DNA of 64,000 bases from Isoetes taiwanensis (taxonomy: Eukaryota > Streptophyta > Lycopodiopsida > Isoetales > Isoetaceae). The position numbers and the translations under genes are program-made. The notes beneath the pieces are model-generated. The model saw nothing but the letters and a program-made list of their open reading frames with translations. It made no database searches and was not told the origin of the DNA. Positions 43,996 through 56,970 of the stretch are shown here, piece by piece (within the stretch, counting starts at the first letter, position 1; every line of letters begins with the position of its first letter). Where the stretch lies: assembly GCA_021234155.1 (NCBI GenBank), contig JAJEKV010000019.1:20292112-20356111 (forward strand), given 5' to 3'.

Positions 43996-44565
43996 TCATG
44001 TTGGAATAATTCCAGCACTTAAAAAACCCCTGAATATTTTGAAAACACCGAGAAGATTCGCGAAAAAATAAGATATTGCTATCACAGAATAGAATGATTG
44101 AACAAATTTATTATTTATGGAATTGTTCGACATCTTCTTCAGATTCAAGTTACTACAGGGAATAAACATCCTTCTTCTGCTAAATACAAGCACTATAGGG
44201 ACCTTTCCATACTTTCTAACAATTAATCCATTTGCTTGCCGAACTGTAGCGGATTCTGTTACCTTTGATGACCATATATGGATTAAGCACAAATAATGAT
44301 TTCCAACTAGAGGAGTAAAATTTGGACCAGAAGATAGAGAAACTATATGAAGGTAAATAATTGCCTGAAGATGAATATTCCCATTGTAAAGGCACTGCAA
44401 TCTCCTAGCTCCCCATGAGTCTGAATCCAATGAATGTGGATTAGACCTCAGCCCAGCCTTTAAAATTTGATTCGGAACATGATGCATTGTTGAAGTTGCC
44501 TCTAGGTCATCATGCCCCCTTGCACGTAAAAATGTAGTAGCTATCCATTTACAAAAATGTAGCAA
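43996..44565 (-). CDS. 189-aa ORF, unknown
   Basis: An uninterrupted minus-strand ORF (MLHFCKWIATTFLRARGHDD start). It contains a hydrophobic stretch and a Lys/Asn-rich end. The length is above chance expectation for this base composition, but I see no domain. It may be a remnant of a retroelement or an unspliced exon-intron mix. Confidence 0.25.
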   Translation of the reverse strand: MLHFCKWIATTFLRARGHDDLEATSTMHHVPNQILKAGLRSNPHSLDSDSWGARRLQCLYNGNIHLQAIIYLHIVSLSSGPNFTPLVGNHYLCLIHIWSSKVTESATVRQANGLIVRKYGKVPIVLVFSRRRMFIPCSNLNLKKMSNNSINNKFVQSFYSVIAISYFFANLLGVFKIFRGFLSAGIIPT

Positions 44566-45716
44566 CTATCCATTTAGATAACCCCTCATCAAAAAGTGAA
44601 ATCCAAAGTCTCCTGTCACTTGAATTTCAAGTTTTCAGATTCAGTAGACTAATAGCTTCTTTGACATAAATATCTCCACATATCCCTAGAATTTTTGGAT
44701 GGCTTCCACACTAATTCTAAAGTTGTCATATGCTTTTAAGGTTTGATCCTTTGTAGCCAAAACAATCTAATCAATTAAAAGTCCAATAAATTGACAGAAT
44801 ATTACTGACACTTCAAATCCCAAAAACTGACCAATCACACTCCCATAACTACATAAAGAAACAAAACATGTTGCTTTCATCTTACTCTACGTCCTTTTGC
44901 TACATTATAAAATGAAAGATTTAGATACGGATCGCCTGGATGAAGCCACGAATCCTAGCTCGAACTTGTGCAGTTGTAGGGAAGAGTCTTAGGCACCAAC
45001 CAGAACAACTCCATTTTTCTTCTCAAGTATTCAAATCTGATGAAGTTTTTATTATAGTTACCAAACATGTTGCCAACAATTTATTCATCTTTGATAAACA
45101 TGCCCATATTTGCCCAATACCCATTCTAAGAAGATCTAAAATTCCCAAGGATTTTGATTTCTGTGATTCTATTATGTTAGAAATAATTTCTTTCAGTGAA
45201 CCTTTGTTTCTAGGGACAACTTTGCCATATTGTCCTTGAAAGGCAACACGGTGGAATCACCACAATGAGGATCATGGTCAGTTTGGTGAGGATCAAGAAT
45301 GAAGCTTACAATCTTCCACCTTGAATTCTCTATGTAACCAAGGAATTGTTGTGGTCAAAGATTGTAGCAGCACCATCTTGTTGATGGATGGATTGGGTAT
45401 GTTTATTTCTCTATTTCTATGTTTCATCCTATATTTCATATGCATTTCTATATTTTTCAGCATGTTTCTAAGAGCATTCCCAAGATATTTGTAGTGGCTA
45501 AGTTATTATGTTTCATATTTGTTTCTATGATTTCTTGTGTTTCTATAATTTCAGCATGTATCTAAGAACATTCCTAAGAATGTGTGACTTTGGCACACAT
45601 ACTTGCTGGTATATAATACATAAACATTTGCATATAAATTAAATAGATTACAGCACATCTCAGCGTTTGGATTTCCTGTACAATGGCTTTGGGCTTCCTC
45701 CAAAAATGGGCCTGCC
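44566..45716. other. 3' flank of the DUF616 gene, no gene seen
   Basis: Includes a 99-aa plus-strand ORF at 44940-45239 without recognisable features, and T-rich phrases repeated around 45400-45560 (TTTCTATG, CAGCATGTTTCTAAGA and CAGCATGTATCTAAGA). Confidence 0.45.
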
Positions 45717-48700
45717 TTAATAGGATACAATCAGACATACATCTTGATCTATTTCTTGGCCAGAGCTTCTTGCCTGTGACGAAATAGCTTGGTGATAGTT
45801 TTGCGTTCGCAATCCTATGGTGTAAAGTAAATTGCAATAATTAGTGGATGGCCAAACACTAATATCAAATAGGTTATTTGCGTCAAGCACCTTGAACATA
45901 TGTAATCTAAATGATTGAACTCCATTTATTCGAACCAACTTCAAATACGTGTATGCAAAGCTAAGCTGATCACGAGGCGTGAACCGATCAACTTCATTAA
46001 ACCATAGGCATGAGAAAAGGTTTGACATGGGTGTATGTGCCCTCACAATAAAAGACCCTTCTGGCACATCTGTAGAGATATCATGCAAACGAAAAAGTTA
46101 GAGAAATTATTCATACTTTTCGCAACAAAGAACAAACAACGCATAAATTAAATTGCCATGTGCATTGCATGCTTACAACTTGGAAGAAGACGATGTGGAT
46201 CGGATTGGTTGAACTTCACCAGGCCATCCCTCTGGTAGTATAGGAACTGATGGTCAATTAGAGAGTGATTATATTTGTTTAACCTTTTGTTTTGCTGAAC
46301 TTCATCCCACACACAGTGCCGGTCATAGTGATTTGAAATAGCATATTCATAACCTCCACGCCATAAAAAATATTCCAGAATAGAAATCGGGTCACTCTGC
46401 AAACGGAGCTTACTGTCTAGCCAAATTGAATACCTGTGTTACATCGAAAGCAGGTTAGCCAGATCTCAAAAATTTTATTTAAAGAGTGCATAAATCCAAA
46501 GTAAACACAAAAACTGGAAAACCATATTATGTCTTTCTTGCAATAGCTCTCGAATACTAATGACAGGTTATAACAAGGCCATCAGATGGCCTCAAGCATT
46601 TTAACGTAGGGTTTTCAAATCATGCACATGTGCCATACGGTTAAGTTTTACGCCTCTAAACATACAGCATAGTGCAAAGTGCATAAACCTGGCATGCATT
46701 CATTTGATAGATACTTTAACCTATACAAAGGAGTTTGTCAGTACCTAGCAGAAGGAAATAAACGATGAGCTAAGAACTTCGGAACTTTGCCCGCGCGCCT
46801 AAAGTCGTTGTAAGGCAAAGTTTTTACAAGAACAATTCTCCATATTCCAGCAAACCCATTTTCATCAGGACCTTGCTTTTCATGGTTCATAACATCGAGA
46901 GAAGATTGATCCACGAACATTACAAAGCAAACCTCCCTCTTTAAGGAATTGGAAACCTGTAATAAGATGTCAGACCACAAAAACTCGCATACATGCCATC
47001 CTCAGTTCATAAGCTTAGATGAAATGTCCTACCAAGTGGAAATTATGTCCTTTTTTTTTTTTAAACTGAAATCTTATGGAGGTCCTGTACTTGTTAAAGA
47101 TGCAGATTGTTCAAAATATTCTATTTAAAGACATAAAGGCATCATCTTCACTTAGAAACCTTAAGTTACCACTCAAGAGAGAGAGAGGGAAAAAAAAGTA
47201 CATAATACGTAGCCATAAATCAGATACCCATTGTCTTTTCCAGATCTAGTGAGCTTTCTTTGGTTTCTGTCAAGTCTCTTTTTCTCTTTCTCCTGTTCTC
47301 TGGCCTTCCAAATTTGGAGGAAGACAGACCCTTGAATGGAGGTGGTTGAAATTGGATGAAAAAATGCCAAACTTTGATGCAGCTTTATCTTCCTTGATGA
47401 CTGCTGATTTAAAAATTTGCTGACAAACAGAGGGAGTACTGTAGTTCCTTCTCCAGGTTTAGAAGTCTATGCCCACCTCTCCTTTGGATGTCTCCAAGCA
47501 AAAGAATGAGATTCCTCATCTTTCTTCTCTATATCGTTCATCCCATCAAGAAACTGAACAAAGGAACAGCAAGGAATGTGGGGACCTAAAGGCGGAACAG
47601 TCAATTCAGGGCATTGATACACTTGCTCCAATCACCTCTTTAATAATATGTGCCGGATTTCCAAAAACACTGGTCTTCTTATGTTATAAAACCAATTATA
47701 AAGCAGGTGATTTCATGTATCCTGGTTAATCATGGTCGGGCACGCGATGACCAAGGCTGCTTTTGAGCTGATTGTCACTGAACATGCAGAGAAAAATGCT
47801 CCAAGAGCTAGAAGCGAAGTGGGTTTTAGAAGACTTCTTGACGATGGACCACAACTTTACTGAGGAAGCAAAAGATAATAATAAGAAAGTATTACGCTGC
47901 AGTAGCTGGACTTATTTAAGCAGTTCTCACTCTTCATGAGAATGTCTCTGGCACATTTAAAACAGATGGAAAGTGGTTAAAGGAGATGAGTACAATTGGG
48001 GTAAAGCAAGGCTGCCCGTTCCCTATTTGGGCCAAATTGAAAAATTAGAAAACTTCATCTGGTGGAGAAGGATCCTCCCTAGCTCAAGAATGCATTCCAA
48101 TCCTGCTCTGTAGTGATGATGTAATCTTAATATCCTCTTCCACTGAGGGACTACAATAACACTTACTGGCTTTGAATGCCGTTTGCAAAGAAAGAGAGTT
48201 GCAGGTAAACCTGCAGAAAACCGAAGCAATGCTATTCAATACCTCCAGGCCTGCATGCACCAAAATGAACTTTCCTTCCAAGGGCAACTAGTGGATTGTT
48301 TCAGCGTACAAGTAACTTGAAGTGGAGGTTTCAGGACCTAGTTCAGTTTGAAAGCAGCAGCAGCAGCAGCAGCAGCAGCACAGACAAGACTTGCTAAAGG
48401 TCACTTCGGGTAGAATGCATTATACAGCCCCCCTCTCCTGTGTTGCTGATATCTGGCCCTCCAGGCTTGGATTGGAGGGCTGGGATTGTGCCACGTCGGG
48501 GGGGTGGCTGTATAATGCAGTCGTCCCGGTCACTTCATAGGCTCTATGGAGAAACAATGCTTCCAAACGTTATGATGTAAATACTAAACTCCATTTGTTC
48601 AATACTTTGGTTAAACCAGCCACTTTGTATGGTGCATAGATTTGGGCTACTGATCTCAAAGAAGGTGAATGAACCAATTTGAAGGGCTCAAAATATTAAT

Positions 48701-51700
48701 GATGTCAAGAATGATAAGAAGCAAAACCTCATTCCCACATCACATAATGTTGGCGGATCAAGATGGTTTCCTTGGGCGTCCCAGAATAGCATGCACTCGA
48801 TAGTGCCGTTATGGACCCAATGAAGCGTAACATAGAATAGAGATAGCTAATATAAGTGGAAAGATGTGAATGGAAAAAAAAAAGGTCCCAGACCCTTAAA
48901 TGGAAAAAGACAGGATGCTTTGAGGAAGAACAAAAACTCAGTAAAGCAATAAAATTGTCTGTTTCAGATAGGATATCCTGACTACAAATAAAGCTTATAT
49001 TTTAATTGACAAGCGAAGCTCCTCAACACGTCAAGATCATGGCTGCACGTGGAAATCCATCTATGATAGAGATTCTTTGCCAGATATCATGTTTAACTTA
49101 TGTATTTTATGCTAATGCATCAAGACAGACTTCGAAAGTGCCTCCCACATCTTACAGGAAGAAAATTATGCTCAAACATACATAATCTGGAGCAAGACGA
49201 CATATTCTTCTGCAAGATGTTAAGAAAAAGCTCAAACAGACTTTTAAGAGAGAAAACAGGACTGACATCACCTCATTCTTTGCACCAGCACTAGGAAAAA
49301 AGACAATAAATTCTTAAGTTTCTTAATTTTTCAATGCTCTAGTTAGTATTTTATTTATGCAAATCTCTAGGTGGCAACAATGCGTTGGCTTACACTCACA
49401 AAAGGGTATGCCTGGCTTGCAATGCTAGAATGAAAATGTTCAAAGCGAATTTTCAAGATGTCCCAGCAAAGCTTCATCTTTTCAATACCTTAGTTAGACC
49501 AGCTGCTTTAAACGGAGCTTTGATGTGGTGAACGGGCAGCTAAAGAATGGGCTTAAATAGAGAGGCTTTAAATCTACTTTCTGTCCAAAATGATTATGAG
49601 CAAAGCATCTTGCCGCATTCAATGTTAGCAGAATTTTCAGCCACTCCTCTGCATGCAACATTCCAGTGTGGGTATGCAAAGGCAACACAGTAGGCTGCCT
49701 CTTTGGTATTTGGTTTGGGGAACCTGCCCCTTTCCAATATAACATGGCCAGCAATCATGTTATCTTCATCGCAAGAGAATGAAGATAACATTGGGATGCT
49801 AACGAGACCATCTTGTTCCCGCACATTCTCTTGGGATGCTAACCAGACTTTGATATTGACATAACTCATTGAAACCATGCTGACTTAAATTGTCGATTCC
49901 ATCACTTATAAGTAGCACCTGAGTTGCAGAATGTACACACTGATAACTGACCATCAGTACTTTGTTTGATTTATGAAGATCCATGGATGTGAAATATTCT
50001 AAATGATAGGCCATGTTATGTGTCTCAATTAATCTCACATCATGTGGACAGCCAAATGGAATGTATACACAGATGTACAAAGGCAGCTCCAACTTACTAG
50101 TACTAACCTTAGAAAGAATAGAAGAGAAGTCATAGGTCTTCACATCTAGGTTCAGCCACGTCAAGAACCAACTCTTCTGCCATATCAGTGTCATGCAATG
50201 TAAAAGACACGAAAATAGATGGCAGCATGTTAGATGTGTCATGAAGCCCAGCATGATCTATGGCATCATTGGCTTGCAAAATAGGCATTTTGGTCATCAT
50301 CTCTAAGATAGACTCCAACATGTTTTGTCTATCTTAATGGTATCTTAGATGAATGCTTGTTCCAAACGTTGAGTTGTATGTTAATGCTCACTATGGAGCA
50401 GATGATATTGGAGTTATCTCATTACTCTTACATGACCAGCTTGCTAGCATCAGTCACTTTCCTTAAATAACCTCATTGTCTTTCTTGTCAAGGACCTTTC
50501 TCCTTTGTTGAGATAATTCATGGATATATAAAGCTACAATTTAAGAGCATAAAATTCCATCTTGGCATATGATATGGTAGACTTGACAGATACAACTAAA
50601 GTGTTCCCAACCAAAATCATATAACAGATTTTTTTTTAATAAAAAAAGACACCTTGACTGGCCCCATTGAGACTGCGCGTTAGTTGAAAGTTCAAATCCA
50701 AATGGCCCAGTTGTAATAGATCATCGGCTGAAATATTGTGGATGTAGAATTTTCTTCTGATGCAAAGCTCTATAGCAGGATTCACCCATATCTTTGAAGC
50801 TGCCCTGGAAGCCGATCAACTCCCTGCTTTGTGGAGCTATTGCGGATATAGAATTTTTCTTCTGATGAAAAGCTCTATGGCAGGATTCACCCATCTCTTT
50901 GAAGCTGCCCTGGAAGCTGATCAACTCCCTGCTTTGAGGAGCCCAATTTTGGTGCATATGGATATTTGGATACAACAGAAGCATCCATTGAAAGCTGATA
51001 ACTTGATTTCTTTAAAATCAGCACCTTTCCTTTTCCACAAATTTATGTATCAAATCTAATGCATGCCACTGCTTAAATGTACTTTTCTGAATGCACTATT
51101 TCATAAGGCACAAAAGATGTGCTGCTAATCATTCTAGATCGGAGTTTGAAACTACATCATCAAACTACTTAAAATCTCTGCTGTTGTTTGAGGAGAGTAC
51201 GGAGGAGAATATGGGCCTTCCCCATCCCATCTCCGTATATTGCTTAGGGACTTGTTTTTACAAAAGAATGCCCATACTAATACTACTAATACCTCTCTCA
51301 GAGTAGAAAAGAACCGCCTTCTTACAGGCATGCCAACACAAAAGAACCACTATAAGAAGAAATGTTATACCTGTTTTCTTCTGGGCGTATGAACTTGATC
51401 CGACTTTCCAAAAATGCAAGAAGAAACAGCAATACGACATGCATTTAAATATTCCTTATCAGCTCCACTTAGTTCAAAACCAGTGCCTGCAGATGCTGGA
51501 GGACCGCGTACAAAACCACAGTGTATCGTTTGATTTCCTGCATGGAAGCTCTGTTCCCTTTCCTCCCAAGATTGGTGACCTGAAAATCTCGGCACCCAAT
51601 CAACCACTCCAGCTGGGGATTCTTCTCGTTCAACAAACTTGAGGCCAAAGTTTGCAAACTTTGACGTCCATTCGGGCTCCTTGAGACCTTTCGTAGAATT

Positions 51701-53430
51701 TACAAAGTTTATGTTGCATGGAAGAGCTGTAAGTCACAGTTAAAAGACATCAAACAGGGGCCAATTTATGGCATGCATGAACAAGCAGTACAATGCAAGA
51801 TTATTTTGTTAGTAATGAAAACCAGTTCAAAATGAAATTTGTTTGGAGGGAACCAAAATTAACCGATTCCTGATGCCATCTCTGATTAAAGCTTGTACGG
51901 GCATCATAGAAACACAGCCAACCTTTTGCAATGTTGATTCGAAGATGCAATGCCCCTTACCTTTAGTTCTCCGGCGGGTTTTTGTTGATCTCTGTGCCAG
52001 TGACCAGTTATGTCGTCCATTCTCTTCCCGATTACCATTTTGGTTGGTATCAGCTTTGAAATTATCTGCGTCCACATCAACCAGAAAAGTTGAGGTCTTT
52101 CTGTCAACATTCTCAAGATCCCCAGCCTCTTGGTCCAAATTCTTTTCAAGGTCCTCCACCTCGTCAACATCCTCAACGTAGGTGTCGTCGCCTTCTTCAC
52201 CAATATAGTTAGTGCTGTTACTCTCCAGCTCATTTTCCAGATCAGCCTCAAATTTCTTCTCATACATACGAAGTTCCTTACGTCCTCTTTCATTGTAGAG
52301 ACCAAGATTTGTAAGGACGTTTACTTTCTTATCTACCTGGTTTTCTAACTTTGTTGTCTCTGTTTTATCTCTAATTTTTAACTGCTGAACTAGTGCATCT
52401 CCAGTATCAGTTGTGGTTATCTCCCTGTTCCTATCATCAGAATCCCAGTCCCTTGAATCCCGATTACCAAGTAAAGTCTGACCAAAATGAAGACCTTTAA
52501 AGGCATTTTCATCTCCAATAGCAGCCGCATCGGTTAATATGTTCTTTTCACCTAGATAAAGAAAAACAATTCCTGGTGGTTACTCCAAAAGACTTTCCAG
52601 CTCCATCCATGCAACACCATCCCTAAAGCACTTTATTGGCTTGAGGATTTAAATAAACTCAAAGAAACTGATAATCCCTTTCCCAATTGGCAATCATAAC
52701 ATTGTAGATTTTGCCTGTGCCTGCAAATAGATTAAAGAAATTACCTGGTTGAGAAGAAGCTTCATGCTTGGATTTCGTCCTTACATGATAACCAAATCGA
52801 TCCTGCAGAAGAATGGCACAAAGATCAAATGGGGTCGCCTTAGTACATCCAGAACCATAACTCTTAAGAGAAAATACTGCATTCTTTTATATGATGTTTG
52901 CTAGTAATTAGCAGCTCACGTACAGGGTGGTCAAAAAAATCATCTGTCTTGATAGACTCATGAGGCTCCCCTGATCAAGAAAAGGAAAATTAAGTGTCAA
53001 CCAAACGTGCATATACCTCAACAACCTAATGGATAAGATTTGGCATACCAGAAGACAAAAAAACCCTGCTGATGGAAAATATATAATCACTCCCGATGAT
53101 CGTCAAGACTACCGCAGAAAGAATGATTGCTACCAAAAATCGAGCTGAGCACTGCCGATTTCTTAGACCCCTAGCAACTTTCTTACCTCTGCCAGGCCTG
53201 AATGGCAACCTACTTAGCCCATCCATTCCATTGGCTTTAGAAGTGCTGGCTTGCCATGTTGAATCGCTATGTTCTGGGTCTGTCTGAACTGCCACGGTAT
53301 GATCATGCAGTCTATAAGCTGTCCCAGATCTCTGGGATCCAGAGATTTTTTGGTCTCCATTCACGCCCATCGGCAATGTGCCACTGCCGCCTTGCCTGTG
53401 CAAGGCCATACATGGGGTAATCTTGATCAA
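45717..53430 (-). CDS. DUF616 / TOD1-MUCI70-type putative glycosyltransferase, Golgi type II membrane protein
   Basis: Predicted exons on the minus strand: 53430-53049, 52970-52924, 52802-52745, 52551-51961, 51726-51371, 46956-46745, 46433-46177 and 46069-45717, all with GT-AG introns. Exon 1 encodes a cytoplasmic tail and one membrane segment (FLVAIILSAVVLTIIGSDYI). Exon 4 is an acidic stem ending in a basic TKTRRRTK. Exons 5-8 hold the DUF616 domain: CGFVRGPPASAGTGFELS, CRIAVSSCIFGKSD, VCFVMFVDQSSL, WRIVLVKTLPYNDFRRAGKV, YSIWLDSKLRL, HYDRHCVWDEV, and VRAHTPMSNLFSCLWFNEVD with RDQLSF. Plant relatives include MUCI70, implicated in pectin and mucilage synthesis, and TOD1. The frame looks intact, so this is probably a live gene. 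The start could be the MALHRQGG methionine a few codons inside. Confidence 0.85.
48354..48382. repeat. (CAG)n microsatellite
   Basis: About nine CAG units in a row within the LINE fragment. Confidence 0.95.
48408..48528. mobile_element. 121-bp MITE with 9-bp target duplication (Mutator-like)
   Basis: Flanked by the direct repeat GGTCACTTC (48399-48407 and 48529-48537). The ends are inverted: both start GGG and share TGCATTATACAGCC. Removing the element and one repeat copy restores LINE coding text (LAKGHF-IGSMEKQCF), so it inserted into the LINE. A 9-bp duplication is typical of Mutator-like elements. Confidence 0.88.
50735..50941. repeat. Tandem duplication of a 104-bp unit
   Basis: ATTGTGGATGTAGAATTTT (50735) and ATTGCGGATATAGAATTTTT (50839) begin two units about 95% alike, each containing GAAGCTGCCCTGGAAGC. 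Confidence 0.9.
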
Positions 53431-54203
53431 ACTGTTTCAATCTGACCTACTAACAGACAAAATCCTTGTCACTGACCCTCTTTGAGGTCATTTGCATATA
53501 GCATAGTTTTGCCGCTGTAAAATGAGCAAACGCTTAAAAACCTGGTATTCGAGTCCATGACTAGGGAGAAATGCATGTAGCACAATGTCAAAAATCAAAA
53601 ATTTGTACAGCATGAAGAAGAGTTTGTGAGGGCTATTACATGATTAGCATAAAAACAGGGTAATCTATGAAATCTGGCTGTACCGACCCCTCTTTAACCG
53701 AGGCCGAATCTGCTTCAGCTCAGCATTTCAAACAGAGAAGCATGGGAGCAGCATCTCAACAGATCCTGCTCGAAAAAGGCCACTCGCGTGTCAGTTTATT
53801 CAAAAAAGATGTCTTGCCTGTTTGGATTATTTCTTCTTCAAAATGAATGGGACTGCCGAGGAACCCAATCAGCGAACTAGAAATGCTTGAGCTAAAGCAG
53901 GCTTTTTTCTGATCCGTCATAAATGCAGGGTTTTCACTCGCACGATGGAAGAATTTTAGCTCTTGTGGGCGTCCGTACACCACGTACGGACCGCCACGTA
54001 AGTTATGACGTGGAACGGTTGTTCGTTTTGGGTAAATTCTGCGGAGTAAAGAAGCAATGATTGAATCGACGAAATAATGCAGGTTGTTAAAACGTCTACT
54101 TTCTGTTAATAAACAAATACACTGCTTCTATTGTCAATTGATCGAGAATAATCTATAGTGTGCAAATTGAACCCTATCTTCTATACCCATCAATCTCGGC
54201 AGG
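53431..54203. promoter_or_regulatory. Probable promoter region of the DUF616 gene
   Basis: Upstream of the first exon on the minus strand. It contains the 8-bp inverted repeat GTCCGTAC-ACCAC-GTACGGAC (53971-53991) and ACGT-core words nearby (CCACGTAAG, GACGTGG), which resemble plant bZIP sites. No TATA box is assigned with confidence. Confidence 0.35.
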
Positions 54204-54425
54204 TAAAATGGACTCTTGACATGGCACGCTATCTCACCACCCAACCACGAGCCCTCAGCCAAGACACAGCTGCCACAGAGCTCTCCCCAGAGCAACTATA
54301 TAGCATGCACGCCCCTTTGGTCCTTCTTTGGACCAAAGCCCTCTTTGGACAAAAGCCCAAAGAACCAAAGGCCCACATGGCCCGAAAAGGCCTGAGGCCT
54401 TTTGCCACGTCCTTGGCATATATCA
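54204..54425 (-). repeat. 3' LTR of the gypsy element
   Basis: Matches 56971-57192 over its length, with about ten differences. It starts TGATATATG on the element strand and contains a TATATAG promoter-like word. Confidence 0.92.
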
Positions 54426-54479
54426 TTCCCTCCCTCTTGACATTGCAGCAGCCCTCTGCTACAAGAGGCTGTTTAAATA

Positions 54480-56225
54480 CCTTTAGCCATCCGAGCATAG
54501 TCCTTCCTTAGCCCTCGCTTAGGCCGGCCAGTAGAAGCCTGTCCTTGGATTTCTTCTTGTCTCTCGGCTTCCTTTGCTTTCCGATCTTTATATTCCCTAA
54601 GAATATCCGGATAAGCTTCTAAAATATTGCCACGCACCCATGAAGCGTCCTCCAAAGGTTTGTGAGCAAACCAAATATTGTCTTGAACCACTAGTGGATT
54701 TATCCGCCAAAATTGTTTCCGGCTCTAGAACTTCGGAATCATCAATTAGTTCTGGCTCACTTAACTTCCCAGATCAATTAATTCTGGCTCACTTAACCTC
54801 CCAAGTAGAGGTAACTCCTTATCATGATAAGCCTTTAGGAATGACACATTCACTACATCATGCATTTTCCAACCTTGAGGCAATCTTAATTGATATGCAT
54901 TCTCATTGACCACTTTAATAACTTGAAATGGTCCATGGAAACGGGGTGCCAACTTAAGATCCTTCTTGTGCGCATCTTTCTTAAAGTGGCCTTTATGGAT
55001 CCTCATCCATACCCAATCTCCTTCCTTAAAAACCATTGGTTGCCGCAACTTAGATGATTTATTTGCAAAAGATGCTTGAGCATCTCGAATACGAGCTTGT
55101 AGCAAGTCTATGAGATCCTTATGCTCAATAACCAAATCATCAGCAGCTGGAACATCCTCACACACTCGAAAGAGTGGCTCCCGTGTACAGGTTGACCATA
55201 GACCGCCTGAAAAGGGGTCATCTTTATGGTAGACTGATAGGTATTACTCTTCCCAATGACCTTGATGTTCATTGACAAACCCCCTTAAGATGGAACAAAT
55301 AACTTTATTTACCACCTCGGATTGTCCATCAGTTTCTGGGTGAAAAGTAGTGGAGAACCTTAACTCTGTTCCCAATTGCATAAACAATGCCTTGCAGAAT
55401 TTACTGTTAAACTTTGTATCACGATCAGATACAATAATCTTTGGCAACCCATGTAGCCTAAATATCTCTTTGATAAAGAGCGTAGCCGCACTATAAGCCG
55501 TTAACTTATCCGAACAAGGAATAAAATGGGTGTGCTTAGTTAAACAATCAACAAATTGTCGAACAATAAAATCCATAGTGATATGCTCCCACTTTGCCTC
55601 TGGAATAGGCAAGGATAAAGAAACACCATGAGGTTTCTTGTTCGCTTTCTTTATCCGTTGACAAGTAACACAATGACGAATATGAACCAAGACATCTCTC
55701 CTCAATCCAGGCCAAATAAAGTATGGTTCAATCTTTGCCAAAGTTGCCCCCACGCCAGGATGACTCGCAGTAGGTGCATCATGGACTTCTCTAAGAATAA
55801 GTGACCGAAAGTCCCGAACAATGCATAGCTTTGGACCTTTATATAAGAACCCATTCACAATCTTATATCCATATGCATTGCCACTTTGAGCCAACGACCA
55901 AATATCCTTATAATCATGGTCAGTGGCTCATTTCCTCCAAATGGTTGGATTGTGCTATAGAAAGTGAACAAACTGTATAATGCCTACTTAAAGCATCAGC
56001 TACAACATTCTTTTTACCAGGACGATAATCCACTGAGAAATCATATTGCTGCATAAAAGCAACCCATTTCAACTGCCGTTCGGATAATGTTTTCTGTGAA
56101 ACAATGTGCCTAATGCTTTGGTGGTCAGTCAAAATATGAACCATTGACCATAAAAGATAGTGTTGCCACACTTTCAAAGCATGAATGACAGCCAGAAATA
56201 GATACTTTGAGGCCGCGTTGAGCAT
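54480..56225 (-). pseudogene. Gypsy RNase H end, integrase and chromodomain-like tail
   Basis: RNase H end at 56225-55920 (ILTDHQSIRHIVSQKTLSER, DYRPGKKNVVADALSRH). Integrase at 55894-55244 has an H-H-C-C zinc part (HDAPTASHPG...HCVTCQRIK) and the catalytic triad regions MDFI, VSDRDTKF and ETDGQSE. The C-terminal part at 55165-54761 (RQPMVFKEGDWVWMRIHKGH, RFHGPFQVIK, VNVSFLK) is followed by DASWVRGNILEAYPDILREY and MAKGI-stop at about 54481, a chromodomain-like end. Stops and frame changes at 55230 and 54760 break it. Confidence 0.9.
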
Positions 56226-56946
56226 TAATGGCTTCCGTGAGGGCCAAACCTTCCTCCTCTACTTTCTCTGCCATCTTACAGAGCTCACCAAAAGAAAGAT
56301 TGGCAACTTGCAGATCGAGCTTCGCCCTTACCCAATGATGAACCCCACCCATGAGTTTTTCAGGCCTCTCAGTATCATTTTTACTAAGACGAACTTTTCT
56401 TTAAAACTCGCACGGCGAAGGCTCGAATAGTTTCTATGTTTTGTTGGGTCAACTTATTCCATTCAGTAATAAGATCTCGCTCCCAATTATGACCCAAAAA
56501 TTGATTTTTGATTTGCTTTTCAAATTCCGCAAAAGTAACAATGGGTTGATCGACTGGCTGGTTCTTCTGGATATCCAGCCACCAGTCCTTTGCAACCCCA
56601 TCCAGAGGACGCTCAGCAAAATATAACTGAGTGTCTTCGTCATCCTTAGTTTTAGCAAAATATGAATTCAAATCCCGTAATTCATCCGCATCACTAGTAG
56701 CAGCGGAATACGTTTGAATTCAATTTTGACATTGGCACCCATTTTGATGCCACTATGGGGATGCCCTGCAGCTTGCTGCAACTGCGCCACTTGCGCTCTC
56801 AGAGAATCCAATTCTTGCAGCTCAGCAATTCGAGCCTCGGCAGCTGCAAGTTTTTCCCTCATGAGCGAATTATCATGCTCTAACTCAAAAAAAATTTCCT
56901 TGAGCTCTTCATCCTCAAAGTTAACATTGGCAGGAGAATCGGCCAT
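56226..56946 (-). pseudogene. Gypsy gag remnant
   Basis: Starts MADSPANVNFEDEELKEIFF with a coiled-coil region (EKLAAAEARIAELQELDSLR). A frame change leads to the retrotransposon gag core (RPLDGVAKDWWLDIQKNQP, FLGHNWERDLITEWNKL, 56671-56384). It then passes into LSFGELCKMAEKVEEEG and reaches the deletion junction with RNase H near 56225. The zinc knuckle normally after gag is absent. Confidence 0.85.
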
Positions 56947-56970
56947 TGAAACTTATTGCTATGGTACCAC

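Larger units (their letters stand above)
47990..49560 (+). mobile_element. LINE reverse transcriptase fragments in the intron
   Basis: GVKQGCPFPIW (about 48000) corresponds to the RT motif before the active site. CADDVILISSSTEGLQ (about 48108) is the [Y/C]ADD box, and LQVNLQKTEAMLFNTSR (48200) follows. FNTLVKPATLYGA (about 48597) is repeated in another form at 49480 (LFNTLVRPAALNGAL), so at least two related fragments lie in tandem. All are frameshifted. This is a different LINE group from the two L1-like elements at the left. Confidence 0.8.
46981..51364. other. 4.4-kb intron of the DUF616 gene loaded with transposon debris
   Basis: Between the exons at 51371 and 46956. It contains plus-strand LINE fragments (about 47990-49560), a MITE (48408-48528), a CAG microsatellite, minus-strand degraded ORFs (about 49494-50320, unrecognised; one starts MLGFMTHLTCCHLF) and a 104-bp tandem duplication (50735-50941). 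Confidence 0.75.

Noticed and set aside
49494-50320. A gene within the DUF616 intron on the minus strand
   Set aside because: The ORFs are short, overlap in different frames and show no domain; more likely transposon debris.
50640-50720. SINE-like segment with AGTTCAAATCC
   Set aside because: The B-box resemblance is isolated and the flanks show neither a poly(A) or T tail nor a target duplication.
53971-53991. Operator-like palindrome GTCCGTAC...GTACGGAC as a defined regulatory site
   Set aside because: A single 8-bp inverted repeat in a plant promoter is too little to assign a function.
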